From NCBI GenBank assembly GCA_017656385.1, contig JACDNX010000003.1, positions 1 through 64,000 on the forward strand: DNA of 64,000 nt, written 5' to 3'. This DNA comes from Thermodesulfobacterium sp. Its GTDB lineage: Bacteria; Desulfobacterota; Thermodesulfobacteria; Thermodesulfobacteriales; Thermodesulfobacteriaceae. The notes under the pieces were generated by a model, which saw nothing but the letters and a program-made list of their open reading frames with translations, was not told where the DNA came from and did not search any database. Below are positions 53,765 through 63,600 of the stretch, piece after piece. The translations under genes and the position numbers were made by a program. Position 1 is the stretch's first letter. Every line of letters starts with the position of its first letter.

Positions 53765-55744
53765 ATGGCAGAAATTAAATCTTTATTAAAAGAGACCAGA
53801 ATTTTTTATCCGCCTCAGGAAGGTAAAGATAGAGCATATATATCTTCCCGTTATCAATATAAACAGATTTATCAGTATTCTTTAGATGATCCAGATGAAT
53901 TCTGGTCAGAAAGAGCAAAAGAACTAATTACTTGGTTCAAATATTGGAACAGGACCTGTTATTGGGATTTTTACAAACCTGAAATTAGATTTTTTGAAGG
54001 CGGGAAGTTAAATGCATGTTATAACTGTGTTGATAGACATTTAGAGGATCCTGCTACTAAAAATAAGGCAGCTATTATTTGGCAAGGAGAACCAGACAGA
54101 GATGTAAAAGTTTACACATATGAAATGCTTCATAGTGAGGTTTGCAAATTTGCAAAAATTTTAAAAAATTTAGGTGTTAAAAAAGGAGATAGAGTAACCA
54201 TTTATCTTCCTACTATGCCAGAAGCTATTGCTGCGATGCTTGCCTGCGCTCGTATAGGTGCTATTCATAGTGTTGTTTTTGGTGGTTTTTCTGCAGAAGC
54301 TTTAAAGGTTCGTATTTTAGATGCTCAAGCTAAAATTTTAATTACCTGTGACGGGACTTACAGAGGTGGAAGAAGAATTAATTTACTGGAAAGGGCAGAA
54401 GAAGCTATAAAAGATTGCGATTGCATAGAACACTATATAGTTCTAAATAGATTTGGTGATCCTATAGAGTTAAAGGATGAAAGAGGTGTTTTATATGACG
54501 ATCTAAAGAAAGAACTTGAAGTTTTTGAGTATTGTGAGTATGAAGAGATGGATGCAGAGGACGTTTTGTTTATTCTTTATACTTCAGGGACTACTGGTAA
54601 GCCTAAGGGAGTATTTCACACCACCGGTGGATACATGGTATATGCTGCTCATACCACTCAGTGGGTTTTTGATTTAAAACCCGAAGATGTATATTGGTGC
54701 ACTGCTGATATTGGATGGATTACAGGACATACTTATATAATTTATGGTCCTCTTTCCCTTGGAGCAACTGTATTCATTTATGAAGGAATTCCCACTTATC
54801 CAAATCCAGGAAGATGGTGGGAACTGGTTGATCGTTACAGAGTAACTATTTTTTATACTGCTCCTACTGCAATAAGAGCTCTTATGCGTGAAGGAGAGAA
54901 ATGGCCTCAAAAGCATAGTCTTTCAACCCTTAGACTTCTTGGAACAGTTGGTGAACCTATCAATCCAGAGGCTTGGTATTGGTATTACAAAAATGTAGGT
55001 AAGGAAAGATGCCCTATTGTAGATACTTGGTGGCAGACAGAAACAGGTGGAGTTTTGATCTCTCCCTTACCTTATGCTATTCCTCAAAAGCCTGGGTCTG
55101 CAACATGTCCATTACCTGGAGTTGAACCTGTAATTTTAAGGTCTGACGGAACAGAAGCAGATATTAATGAAGGTGGACATCTGTGTATAAAGAGAGCCTG
55201 GCCTGGTATGGCAAGAGGAGTTTGGGGAGATCCTAAGAGGTTTAAAGAAGTTTACTTCAGTAGATTTCCTGGATATTACTATACCGGAGATGGTGCAAGG
55301 AAAGATGAAGAGGGATATTTTTGGATTATGGGAAGACTGGACGATGTTTTAAATGTTTCAGGACATCGTCTTGGAACTGCTGAACTTGAATCTGCTTTTG
55401 TTGAACATCCAGCAGTGGCTGAAGCAGCTGTAGTAGGTTTTCCTCATGAGGTTAAAGGAGAGGGAATATATGCTTATATTATTCTTAAAGATGGATATGA
55501 ACCCTCAGAAGAATTGAAAAAAGAATTGGTTCAGCATATAAGAAAAGCAATAGGACCTGTTGCAACCCCTGATGTTATTCATTTTACACCTGGACTTCCT
55601 AAAACAAGGTCAGGTAAGATCATGAGAAGAATACTAAGAAAGATTGCTGCTGGACAATTTGAAGAACTGGGAGATACCACAACTCTTGCTGAACCTGAAA
55701 TAGTTGAAAAATTAATTGAAAGTAGAAAAAGCCTTCAGTTATGA
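53765..55744 (+). CDS. acs: AMP-forming acetyl-CoA synthetase
   Basis: Acs activates acetate to acetyl-CoA through acetyl-AMP. The 659-residue protein has the P-loop-like YTSGTTGKPKG near residues 272-282, DTWWQTETGG near 422 and the C-terminal PKTRSGKIMRR with the regulatory, acetylatable Lys near 617. AAAGGAGGTGAG lies before the ATG. A strong intrinsic terminator follows. Confidence 0.97.
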   Translation: MAEIKSLLKETRIFYPPQEGKDRAYISSRYQYKQIYQYSLDDPDEFWSERAKELITWFKYWNRTCYWDFYKPEIRFFEGGKLNACYNCVDRHLEDPATKNKAAIIWQGEPDRDVKVYTYEMLHSEVCKFAKILKNLGVKKGDRVTIYLPTMPEAIAAMLACARIGAIHSVVFGGFSAEALKVRILDAQAKILITCDGTYRGGRRINLLERAEEAIKDCDCIEHYIVLNRFGDPIELKDERGVLYDDLKKELEVFEYCEYEEMDAEDVLFILYTSGTTGKPKGVFHTTGGYMVYAAHTTQWVFDLKPEDVYWCTADIGWITGHTYIIYGPLSLGATVFIYEGIPTYPNPGRWWELVDRYRVTIFYTAPTAIRALMREGEKWPQKHSLSTLRLLGTVGEPINPEAWYWYYKNVGKERCPIVDTWWQTETGGVLISPLPYAIPQKPGSATCPLPGVEPVILRSDGTEADINEGGHLCIKRAWPGMARGVWGDPKRFKEVYFSRFPGYYYTGDGARKDEEGYFWIMGRLDDVLNVSGHRLGTAELESAFVEHPAVAEAAVVGFPHEVKGEGIYAYIILKDGYEPSEELKKELVQHIRKAIGPVATPDVIHFTPGLPKTRSGKIMRRILRKIAAGQFEELGDTTTLAEPEIVEKLIESRKSLQL

Positions 55745-55778
55745 TAAAATAACCAATTTTTAGAGTTTCAATTTTTTA

Positions 55779-55802
55779 AAAGCCCCCTTTTGAGGGGGCT
55801 TT
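55779..55802 (+). terminator. Intrinsic terminator after acs
   Basis: A 9-bp stem AAAGCCCCC/GGGGGCTTT with a TTTTGA loop stands out in AT-rich sequence. It is preceded by an A-rich stretch and followed by T-rich sequence, so it may work in both directions. Confidence 0.85.
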
Positions 55803-55822
55803 CTTATTATCAACTTTTATTT

Positions 55823-55828
55823 TATAAT
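55823..55828 (+). promoter_or_regulatory. -10 element for the iron alcohol dehydrogenase gene
   Basis: A consensus TATAAT ends 8 nt before the GTG start at 55837. No clear -35 or Shine-Dalgarno is visible, so a leaderless transcript is suggested. Confidence 0.4.
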
Positions 55829-55836
55829 ATAAGTTC

Positions 55837-57003
55837 GTGAAAGATTTTGAACTTCATATTCCTACTAAGATCATTTTTGGTAAAAAAGCTATCAAACAAA
55901 TTCCCAAAGAACTTCCTAAATTAGGCAAAAAAGCTTTGTGGGTTTACGGAAAATCTTCTATTAAAAAAACAGGACTTTATGAAAAACTGAAAGCATTTTT
56001 ATCAAAAACAAATGTAGAATTTGTAGAGCTTGGTGGAGTTAAATCTAATCCTCTTTTATCAAAAGTTTTAGAGGGGATAGAGTTAGCCAGAAAGCATAAA
56101 GTAGATTTTATTTTAGCTGTAGGAGGAGGAAGCGTTATTGACACAGCAAAAACTATTGCCTGTGGATATTACTATAAAGGAGACATATGGAACTTTTTTG
56201 AGAAAAAAACTTACCCTGAGAAAGCACTTCCTATAGCAGTAGTTCTGACTATTTCAGGAACAGGATCTGAACTCAATGAAGTTAGTGTTATTGTACATGA
56301 TATAAAAAAAGTAAAACGCTCTTTAAGAAGCCCTCTCCTTTTTCCAAAAGTATCTTTTTTAGACCCTACACTAACATTTACTGTTTCTCCTGAATATACA
56401 GCCTATGGAGCAGTAGATGCCTTTTCTCATGTTTTTGAATTTTTTGTAAATAGAGAGTATAAAAAAGACTGTCTTGTAGAAGATTTGATGGTTAGTATTA
56501 TGAAAAATATAATGAAGTGGTCTAAAGTTGCTATTAAAGAACCTACCAATTATGAAGCAAGGGCAAATTTAATGTGGGCAAGTTCCTTAGCTCTATGTGG
56601 AATTGTAAAGGCAGGAATTGGAGCTTATAGATTTCCAATACATGCTATAGAACATACCTTAAGTGGAGGATACGATATCCCTCATGGTTTAGGACTTGCT
56701 ATTTTGATGCGAGCATGGATAAAAAAGTATAAAGATTATAACATAATAAGAAAATTTTTTGCTAAAGTATTTGACTTATCTATAAAAAGGGATAGAAATA
56801 TTTCAGATAAGGGTGTGGAACTTTTTGAAAATTGGTTAAGAGAACTTAAGCTTCCTGTAAGCTTAGCTGAAATTGGGATACCAGAAAGAGATATCGATAT
56901 GTTAGTTGACAAAGCTTTTGAGATTTTTGAGCTTTACGGTGCAGAAAAAGAATATCCTAAAGAAAGAATAAGAGAACTATTTAAAATAGCTATTGCATTA
57001 TAA
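55837..57003 (+). CDS. Iron-containing alcohol dehydrogenase
   Basis: This 388-residue group III alcohol dehydrogenase has the NAD-binding GGGSVIDTAKTIA near residues 91-103 and the iron-ligand helices DAFSHVFE and PIHAIEHTLSGGYDIPHGLGLAI with conserved histidines. It resembles NADH-dependent butanol/aldehyde-reducing enzymes. Substrate is not defined. The start is GTG with no ribosome-binding site. The gene lies after the acs terminator. Confidence 0.92.
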   Translation: MKDFELHIPTKIIFGKKAIKQIPKELPKLGKKALWVYGKSSIKKTGLYEKLKAFLSKTNVEFVELGGVKSNPLLSKVLEGIELARKHKVDFILAVGGGSVIDTAKTIACGYYYKGDIWNFFEKKTYPEKALPIAVVLTISGTGSELNEVSVIVHDIKKVKRSLRSPLLFPKVSFLDPTLTFTVSPEYTAYGAVDAFSHVFEFFVNREYKKDCLVEDLMVSIMKNIMKWSKVAIKEPTNYEARANLMWASSLALCGIVKAGIGAYRFPIHAIEHTLSGGYDIPHGLGLAILMRAWIKKYKDYNIIRKFFAKVFDLSIKRDRNISDKGVELFENWLRELKLPVSLAEIGIPERDIDMLVDKAFEIFELYGAEKEYPKERIRELFKIAIAL

Positions 57004-57006
57004 ATT

Positions 57007-57672
57007 TTATTTTTGAACTTTCCATTCAGTGATTAAAAATTTATCTATAGTAAAATGATTTATTATTTCAAGTTTAAGAACCTTTTTAAGACTTTTAAAA
57101 CCTTCTCCCCCTACTAAAGTGGGGACATTTTCTCCTCCCACCAAAACAGGAAGATGAATAATTCTTATTTCGTCAATGTAACCATTCCTTGCAAACTCCC
57201 AGTTTATTGAAGCTCCACCTTCAACCATCAATTTTTTTATTCCTTTCTCATAAAGTAAAGGAAGGAGTATATCAAAATTTACCAGATCTTCTCCAGCATA
57301 AATCACCTCAGCCCCGAGTTCTTTAATTTTTTTAACTCTTTCCTGTGAAGCTCGTTTAGTGGTTACAATAATTGTAGGGGCATCTTTGGAAAATATACTG
57401 GCATTGAGTGGAACATTGGCAGTTGAGCAGGGAATAACTCTGATAGGATTTTTCCCTTCCACATATCTTACTGTAAGACTTGGATCATCAGTTCTTACTG
57501 TTTCACAACCAACCATTATAGCATCTACTTGTGCCCTTATGCTGTGAAGATACTTATAAACCTCTTTCGTCATTATACTCATTAATTCTTTACTTGAAGC
57601 TCCTCTGTAAAGAGTGAGCTTCCCATCAATGGTAACTTCGGAAACCACAATAATGTAAGGTCTATTCATCAT
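57007..57672 (-). CDS. RibD C-terminal-type reductase (riboflavin pathway)
   Basis: This protein matches the reductase domain of RibD and its stand-alone archaeal form: SEVTIDGKLTL, VGCETVRTDDPSLTVR near residues 55-70 and LMVEGGASINWEF near 138. It would reduce the ribosylamino-pyrimidine intermediate with NADPH. The deaminase half is not present. GGAG lies 6 nt before the ATG at 57672, which is chosen over the upstream in-frame TTG (57684). It overlaps the CDP-alcohol transferase gene by 11 bp. Confidence 0.88.
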   Translation of the reverse strand: MMNRPYIIVVSEVTIDGKLTLYRGASSKELMSIMTKEVYKYLHSIRAQVDAIMVGCETVRTDDPSLTVRYVEGKNPIRVIPCSTANVPLNASIFSKDAPTIIVTTKRASQERVKKIKELGAEVIYAGEDLVNFDILLPLLYEKGIKKLMVEGGASINWEFARNGYIDEIRIIHLPVLVGGENVPTLVGGEGFKSLKKVLKLEIINHFTIDKFLITEWKVQK

Positions 57673-58288
57673 ATATGTCTCCAAAATTTTTATAAAGATA
57701 AATTAATCTTTGTAAAAGAGAAAATATGGTAAGAAGGGTTATTAGTTTAATTCCATATCCCAAGCCTACCGGTGCATTTAGTTTTTCTAAGATAGTAAAA
57801 ATAACAAGAAAGATATGAGTTTCTGGTCTTCCAAAAAATCCTATATTTTCTAAAGGATCTTTTATTTTTCCTTTTACTTTTACTTTATATCCTATTTCAG
57901 CATAAACTACAGGTTTTATAAAAGAATGAAGCATAGATGTTACAATTGCTAAAATTGCCCAGAAAGGATTAGCATAAAAATAACCTACGATTCCAAGCAC
58001 TAAACCATCTACCCATTTATCAGCTATCCAGTCAAAAACTGCTCCAAATTTAGTAGTTTTTCCAGAAAGTCTTGCTACCACCCCATCAGAGAGATCTAAA
58101 AGTCCAGAGATTATCAAAAGCAACATGGCACTAAGCAAATTTCCATTGTAATAAGCAAGCGCTGAAGTTGATCCTATTAAAAGAGATAAAAAGGTAATTA
58201 AATTAGGAGGGAAATGGAATTTATATAAAATAATTCCTACAGGGTTGTATATCTTTTCAAAATAATCTCTTTTACCTGTTAAGTTCAT
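57662..58288 (-). CDS. CDP-alcohol phosphatidyltransferase
   Basis: This integral membrane protein of about 208 residues has the family motif D-x2-DG-x2-AR-x8-G-x3-D-x3-D (DLSDGVVARLSG...FGAVFDWIADK) near residues 65-91 and several hydrophobic segments. It makes a phospholipid or inositol-phosphate type product from a CDP-lipid; the exact alcohol is not clear. The ATG at 58288 is preferred over an in-frame TTG at 58294. Confidence 0.9.
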   Translation of the reverse strand: MNLTGKRDYFEKIYNPVGIILYKFHFPPNLITFLSLLIGSTSALAYYNGNLLSAMLLLIISGLLDLSDGVVARLSGKTTKFGAVFDWIADKWVDGLVLGIVGYFYANPFWAILAIVTSMLHSFIKPVVYAEIGYKVKVKGKIKDPLENIGFFGRPETHIFLVIFTILEKLNAPVGLGYGIKLITLLTIFSLLQRLIYLYKNFGDIYDE

Positions 58289-58389
58289 AATCAAAATAAA
58301 GTTTAAGATATACTAACTAATTCTACAGAAAAGAAAAACAAAGTCAAGGAAATAAAGGGGATTTTATAAGGCTTAAAAATTTTTGCGTT

Positions 58390-58773
58390 TTAAAGTTCTA
58401 TTCCTCTCATTTTTAATTCCTGCAACTTTCTTTCTCTACAGGTTTTACATCTAAATTCTGGCTTCGGGTCATTGAGTCTATCATAGTTTCTGGTTTTTAC
58501 CAGTCTATATCCTTCACATATCTGACCACAATCAGCACATTTCACATTTTCTTTAATTTGCCAAAGCGGGAAAAATGCTGGGATTTTAAAATGGGATTTA
58601 AATATTGCTTTATCAACGAACCAGAAGACATTTGCAAGTATAAACTGATTAAGTAAAAAGGCTGGTATAGTATGAATTCTAAGATAATCACTTAATAAAA
58701 ACTGTAATAAAGCTCCAGCAATACCTGAAAGAAAGATCCAGCGACCAAACACATATATAAACCATGTTTTCAT
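58390..58773 (-). CDS. Small membrane protein with zinc-ribbon tail
   Basis: This 127-residue protein has two hydrophobic helices (about 10-32 and 38-55), then a cytoplasmic tail with two CxxC pairs (CADC near 79-82 and CKTC near 109-112) that should form a zinc ribbon. No family is recognised. It is a single gene, divergent from the TetR regulator. Confidence 0.8.
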   Translation of the reverse strand: MKTWFIYVFGRWIFLSGIAGALLQFLLSDYLRIHTIPAFLLNQFILANVFWFVDKAIFKSHFKIPAFFPLWQIKENVKCADCGQICEGYRLVKTRNYDRLNDPKPEFRCKTCRERKLQELKMRGIEL

Positions 58774-58845
58774 TTTGTTTCCCCTTTTAAAGAATTTAAA
58801 ATCAGCATAATTATATCAGAAAACAACTAAATACTCTATACTCTA

Positions 58846-58873
58846 TTGACAAAAAAACCTATCAAGATATAAT
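58846..58873 (+). promoter_or_regulatory. Promoter of the TetR-RND efflux operon
   Basis: A consensus TTGACA (58846-58851) and TATAAT (58868-58873) are separated by 16 bp. This is the strongest promoter match in the window. Confidence 0.75.
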
Positions 58874-58885
58874 ATCATTTTTTAA

Positions 58886-58897
58886 GTAAGTACTTAC
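58886..58897. promoter_or_regulatory. Palindromic operator, likely for the adjacent TetR protein
   Basis: GTAAGTACTTAC is a perfect 12-bp palindrome placed about 6 bp after the predicted start of transcription and 13 bp before the regulator's ATG. This is the usual place for TetR-family autoregulation. Confidence 0.6.
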
Positions 58898-58909
58898 AAA
58901 CAATTTAAA

Positions 58910-59503
58910 ATGTCTCAGACAGCGAAAACCAAACAGAGAATTCTTGAATCAGCTTTAAAGCTTTTTTCGCAAAAAGGTTACCTTGGCACAACAACTAAGG
59001 AAATTGCCAGAGAAGCTGGGATAGCAGAAGTAACCTTGTTCAGATATTTTCCTTCTAAGGAATTACTCTTTGGTGAGGTCATCAATACTTATTCTTTTTT
59101 ACCTACGCTTAAAGAAATTCTGGAAAAAATTAAAGAAGAACCCTGTGAAAAAGGACTTAAAATTATTGCTCATGAGTTTATAAAAATGTTAGAGAGTAAA
59201 AAGGATCTTATAAAAATAATGCATTCAGAGATGCAAAGGTATCCAGAAGAAATAAAAAAGATATATGAAAACATAATAGAAAACACGATTATATTACTTG
59301 CAGAATATTTAAAAAAATTGCAGGAGAAAAAGATTTTGCGAAACTTTGATAGCATTTTTGGAGCAAGAGCATTTTTAGGTATGTTTTTTTCTTATTTTTA
59401 TGCGAAAGAGATAAAGGAATGGCTTAATCTCAAAAAAGAAAACACAGAGGAAATAATAAATGCATATGTTGATATATTTTTAAAAGGCATATTAAAGAGC
59501 TAA
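58910..59503 (+). CDS. TetR-family transcriptional regulator
   Basis: This 197-residue protein has an N-terminal TetR helix-turn-helix (KQRILESALKLFSQKGYLGTT then KEIAREAGIAEVTLFRYFPSKELLF, residues 8-54) and a ligand-binding helical domain. It heads the efflux operon and probably represses it through the palindrome at 58886-58897. The next gene begins 12 bp downstream. Confidence 0.93.
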   Translation: MSQTAKTKQRILESALKLFSQKGYLGTTTKEIAREAGIAEVTLFRYFPSKELLFGEVINTYSFLPTLKEILEKIKEEPCEKGLKIIAHEFIKMLESKKDLIKIMHSEMQRYPEEIKKIYENIIENTIILLAEYLKKLQEKKILRNFDSIFGARAFLGMFFSYFYAKEIKEWLNLKKENTEEIINAYVDIFLKGILKS

Positions 59504-59515
59504 AAAGTTTTACAA

Positions 59516-60622
59516 ATGTTTAAAAAACAATTTCATCTAATTTTTCTGAGTTTCTTAATTTTAGCTTTATTGTCCTGTTCTAAGAAAGAGACTAAGGTTA
59601 GTTCCAGGATCCAAGCAATACCTGTTTCAGTGTATAATGTAACTAAACCAAGAGATGTAGAAGTAAAGTTAGAATATCCAGGCAGAACCAGAAGTATCTC
59701 ATCTGTTACTATTTTTGCAAGGGTTACAGGTATTTTGGAAAAAATGTATTTTAAAGAGGGACAATTTGTTAAAAAGGGAGATTTATTGTTTTTAATTGAG
59801 CAAAAACCGTATAAAGCTGAATATGATAGTGCAAAGGCAAATTTAGAAAAAGCTATGGCAGAATTTAAAAAGGCTGAAAGAGATTGGAAGAGAATTAAAA
59901 GTGCTTTTGAAGATAAAGTAATAAGTGAGGAAGAAAGAGATGAAGCTTTATATAAGTATGAAACTGCTAAAGCAAACGTAGAATATGCTAAAGCAAGATT
60001 AGAGCAGGCTGAGATAAATTTAAGTTATACAAGAGTTTTAGCTCCGGAAGAGGGAATTATTGGTGAACGCATGGTTGATGTGGGAAACCTTGTAACACCT
60101 GGAACACAGCTTGTTAAAATTACTAAAATTGATCCAATTTATGTGGATTTTTCTATTCCTGAAAACGATTTGCTCAAGGTAGGACTTAAGATCTCAAAAA
60201 TAAAAGGTCTTCCTGTGGAAGTTTATATAGAAGGTTTACCATTTAAATTTAATGGATATATTGATTTTGTTGATACTGTGGTAGATGAAAAGACAGCCAC
60301 AGTTAAGGCAAGAGCTATTTTAAAAAATTCTGAAAAAAGGCTTCTTCCCGGTCAGTTTGTTAGAATAGCAATTAAAGGATTAAAAAGAAAAAATGTAATT
60401 TTTATTCCTCAAAAAGCTGTTATACAAACTCCAACTGGTCCTGCGGTCTGGGTTGCAGTTAATGGGAAGGCAGAAATGAGATTTATAAAGCTTGGGGAAT
60501 CTACAGAAGATTGTTTTATTGTTGAAGAAGGTTTAAGACCAGGAGACATCGTAATTGTAGATAATCTGATGAAGTTGAGATCAGGTATCCCTATCTCTAT
60601 AGAAAACAATTATAGGAAGTAG
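59516..60622 (+). CDS. RND efflux membrane-fusion lipoprotein
   Basis: This 368-residue periplasmic adaptor has a lipobox LLSC (Cys21). It shows the biotinyl-lipoyl-like barrel (YPGRTRSISSVTIFARVTGI and FVKKGDLLFLIE), a coiled-coil hairpin (about 90-155), the SYTRVLAPEEGIIGER return strand and the beta-barrel/MP domains. It would join the inner pump to the outer channel, in the AcrA/MexA manner. The pump gene starts 4 bp downstream. Confidence 0.95.
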   Translation: MFKKQFHLIFLSFLILALLSCSKKETKVSSRIQAIPVSVYNVTKPRDVEVKLEYPGRTRSISSVTIFARVTGILEKMYFKEGQFVKKGDLLFLIEQKPYKAEYDSAKANLEKAMAEFKKAERDWKRIKSAFEDKVISEEERDEALYKYETAKANVEYAKARLEQAEINLSYTRVLAPEEGIIGERMVDVGNLVTPGTQLVKITKIDPIYVDFSIPENDLLKVGLKISKIKGLPVEVYIEGLPFKFNGYIDFVDTVVDEKTATVKARAILKNSEKRLLPGQFVRIAIKGLKRKNVIFIPQKAVIQTPTGPAVWVAVNGKAEMRFIKLGESTEDCFIVEEGLRPGDIVIVDNLMKLRSGIPISIENNYRK

Positions 60623-60626
60623 GTCT

Positions 60627-63600
60627 GTGTTTTCCAAATTCTTTATTGAGAGACCAAGATTATCAGCTGTTATTTCAATTATTTTAATCATACTTGGAAT
60701 TCTTGCCATACAGGTGCTTCCTGTTAATCAGTATCCAGCTCTTACACCTCCTCAAATTGTAGTAAGTGCTGTCTATCCAGGTGCAGATGCTGAAACAGTT
60801 ATAAAAACAGTTATCACACCTTTAGAAGAGGCAATAAATGGTTCACCCAATATGATTTATATGACAAGTTCAGCTGATTCAAGTGGAAGAGCAAGTATAA
60901 ATGTGTATTTTGAAGTGGGAACTGATGTAAATGTTGCCAAGATGGATGTTAACAACAGAGTTCAAACAGCCTTAAATAGACTCCCAGAAGAGGTAAGAAG
61001 ACAGGGAATCACTGTAAGAGAGCGTTCCCCTGATATTGCTATTGTTGTAGCCTTCTTTTCAGAGGGTTCTAAAAGATCAGTTGTAGAATTATCCAACTAC
61101 ATCTTGATAAATGTGATAGAGGATCTTAAAAGAATTTCAGGAGTAGGAGATGTTATTATATTTGATGATAAAAGTTATTCTATCAGGGTTTGGATAGAAC
61201 CTGATAAACTTGCCAAATATGGACTTACTCCTCTTGATATTTTTAATGTAATAAACAGTCAAAATCAGCAGTTTTCAGCAGGTGGAATAGCACAGGAACC
61301 TATCAATAAAACAGTTTATTTTTCTTACACAGTAAAAGGAGAACCAAGACTTGAAACAGTTTCCCAGTTTGAAAACATCCTTATTCGTTCAAATCCTGAT
61401 GGGTCAGCTTTAAAGTTAAAAGATGTAGCGAAGGTTGAGCTTTCTTCTGAAAATTTTAATAGGAATTCTTTTTACAAGAAACAGCTTGCCATTCCTGTGG
61501 GAGTATTTCTGTCTCCTGGAGCTAATTTGCTTGAAGTAGTCTCCAAGGTAAAGAAAACATTAAATGAAATTTCAGAAAAATTTCCTTCAGATATTAAATA
61601 TGCCTATCCTTACGATCCTTCAATTTTTGTGAAAGAGTCAATAAAAGAAGTAATAATTACCTTTGTTATAGCAATTATTTTGGTAGTTTTTGTGATTTAT
61701 ATTTTTTTAGGTAATCTTAGAGGCACTATTATTCCTGTTCTTGCTATTCCTGTTTCAGTCATAGGAACTTTTGCTTTTCTTTATGTTTTTGGATTTTCCA
61801 TAAATCTTCTGACTCTTTTTGGACTTGTTTTAGCCATAGGATTGGTTGTGGATGATGCGATTATTGTGATTGAAAACGCTGAGAGAATAATGAGAACTTA
61901 TAAACTTTCTCCTAAAGAGGCAACCATTAAGGCTATGGAAGAGCTCACTTCCCCAATTATAGCTATTGTTCTTGTCCTTTCAGCTGTCTTTATTCCAGCA
62001 GGATTTACAGGTGGATTTACAGGGGTATTTTATCAGCAATTTGCCATTACCATAGCTTTTTCTATGATCCTTTCAGGGATTGTTGCTCTGACTTTAACTC
62101 CTGCTCTCTGTGCAATATTCTTAGAAGAAAAAGAAAAGAAAATTATTTTACCTGTAAAAGTATTTCAAAGGTTTATTTTAAAAACAAGGGAAGGCTTTGT
62201 AAAAATTGCAGAGTTAGTTATTAAGGGATTTCCTTTAGGAATTTTGATTTTTTTACTGATTATATTTTTTAGTATAATTTTAATTAAAAGACTTCCGACC
62301 TCCCTTGTTCCTATGGAAGATCAAGGCATTTTTATTCTTTTTTCCAATCTTCCTCCTGGTGCATCCCTTAAAAGAACTACTGAATATGTAAATAATAAAA
62401 TAGAAGAGAGGCTCTTTAAAATACCAGAAGTAAGAGATTGGGTTGCTATTGCAGGACTTGATTTGCAGAGTTTTGGATATAAAACTGATTCAGCAACAGC
62501 TTTTGTTATGCTCAAAGACTGGAAAGAAAGAAAAGGGAAAGAGGATTCAGTTTTTAATCTGGTTCAAAGACTCAATCAAGAATTTTTTAAAGACAGAGAA
62601 GCTCTTACCTTTGTGGTTAATCCTCCTCCCATAAGAGGAATGAGTATTACAGGAGGGTTTGAACTTTATGTCCAAGATAGGACAGGAGGCACGGTTTATA
62701 GTCTTTACAGATATGTTCAGGAATTGATAAACGAAGCCAATCAAAGGCCAGAACTTACAGCAGTAAGAACCACCTTTATTCCCAATGTTCCCACTTACAA
62801 AATTGTTGTGGATAGAGAAAAAGCCAAAGCTTACAATGTAGAGATAGATGATATTTATAAAACCTTGGCTATGGTGTTTGGAAAGTATTATGTAAACGAT
62901 TTTAATCTTTATGGACGCGTTTTTCACGTAAACATAGAGGCTGAGGGAGAATTCAGAGACGAGCTGAGTGACTATAGATTTGTTTATGTGCGTTCAAAAA
63001 CAGGAGCCCTTATACCTGTTAGCAGTCTTATTAAGGTGGAAAGGGTTTCTGATGCTTCAATTCTTGAAAAGTTTAATATGTTTCCTGCAGCAAAAGTTCT
63101 TGGACAACCCCAACCAGGATATTCTTCTGGTGAAGCTATAAAAGCAATTTCTGAGGTAGCTAAAAAGGTTTTACCCTCTGGTTACACTATTGCCTGGTCT
63201 GGGACTTCTTATCAGGAAATAAAAGTAAAAGGTAAGACAGGTAAGGTTCTATTTTATGCTATTATTTTTGTTTATCTTATTTTGGTTGCTCTTTATGAGA
63301 GCTGGAGTGCCCCATTTGCCATTATGCTCTCAGTTCCTTTTGCTATATTTGGAGCAAGCTTAGGAATGCATTTATTTGGTTTAGAAAATGATATTTATTT
63401 TCAGGCAGGTCTTTTAGTTCTTATTGGACTTTCTGCAAAGAATGCCATATTAATTGTGGAGTTTGCAGAAGAAGGATTGAAAAAGGGAAAGGGAGTTCTT
63501 GAAGCAACTCTTGAAGCAGCAAGACTTAGATATAGACCTATTATAATGACTTCCTTTGCATTTATTGTAGGTGCTCTACCATTGATGTTTGCTAATGGAG

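Noticed and set aside
62321-62927. Two minus-strand frames inside the RND pump region
   Set aside because: They are antisense shadows of the continuous pump reading frame, which has all family motifs.
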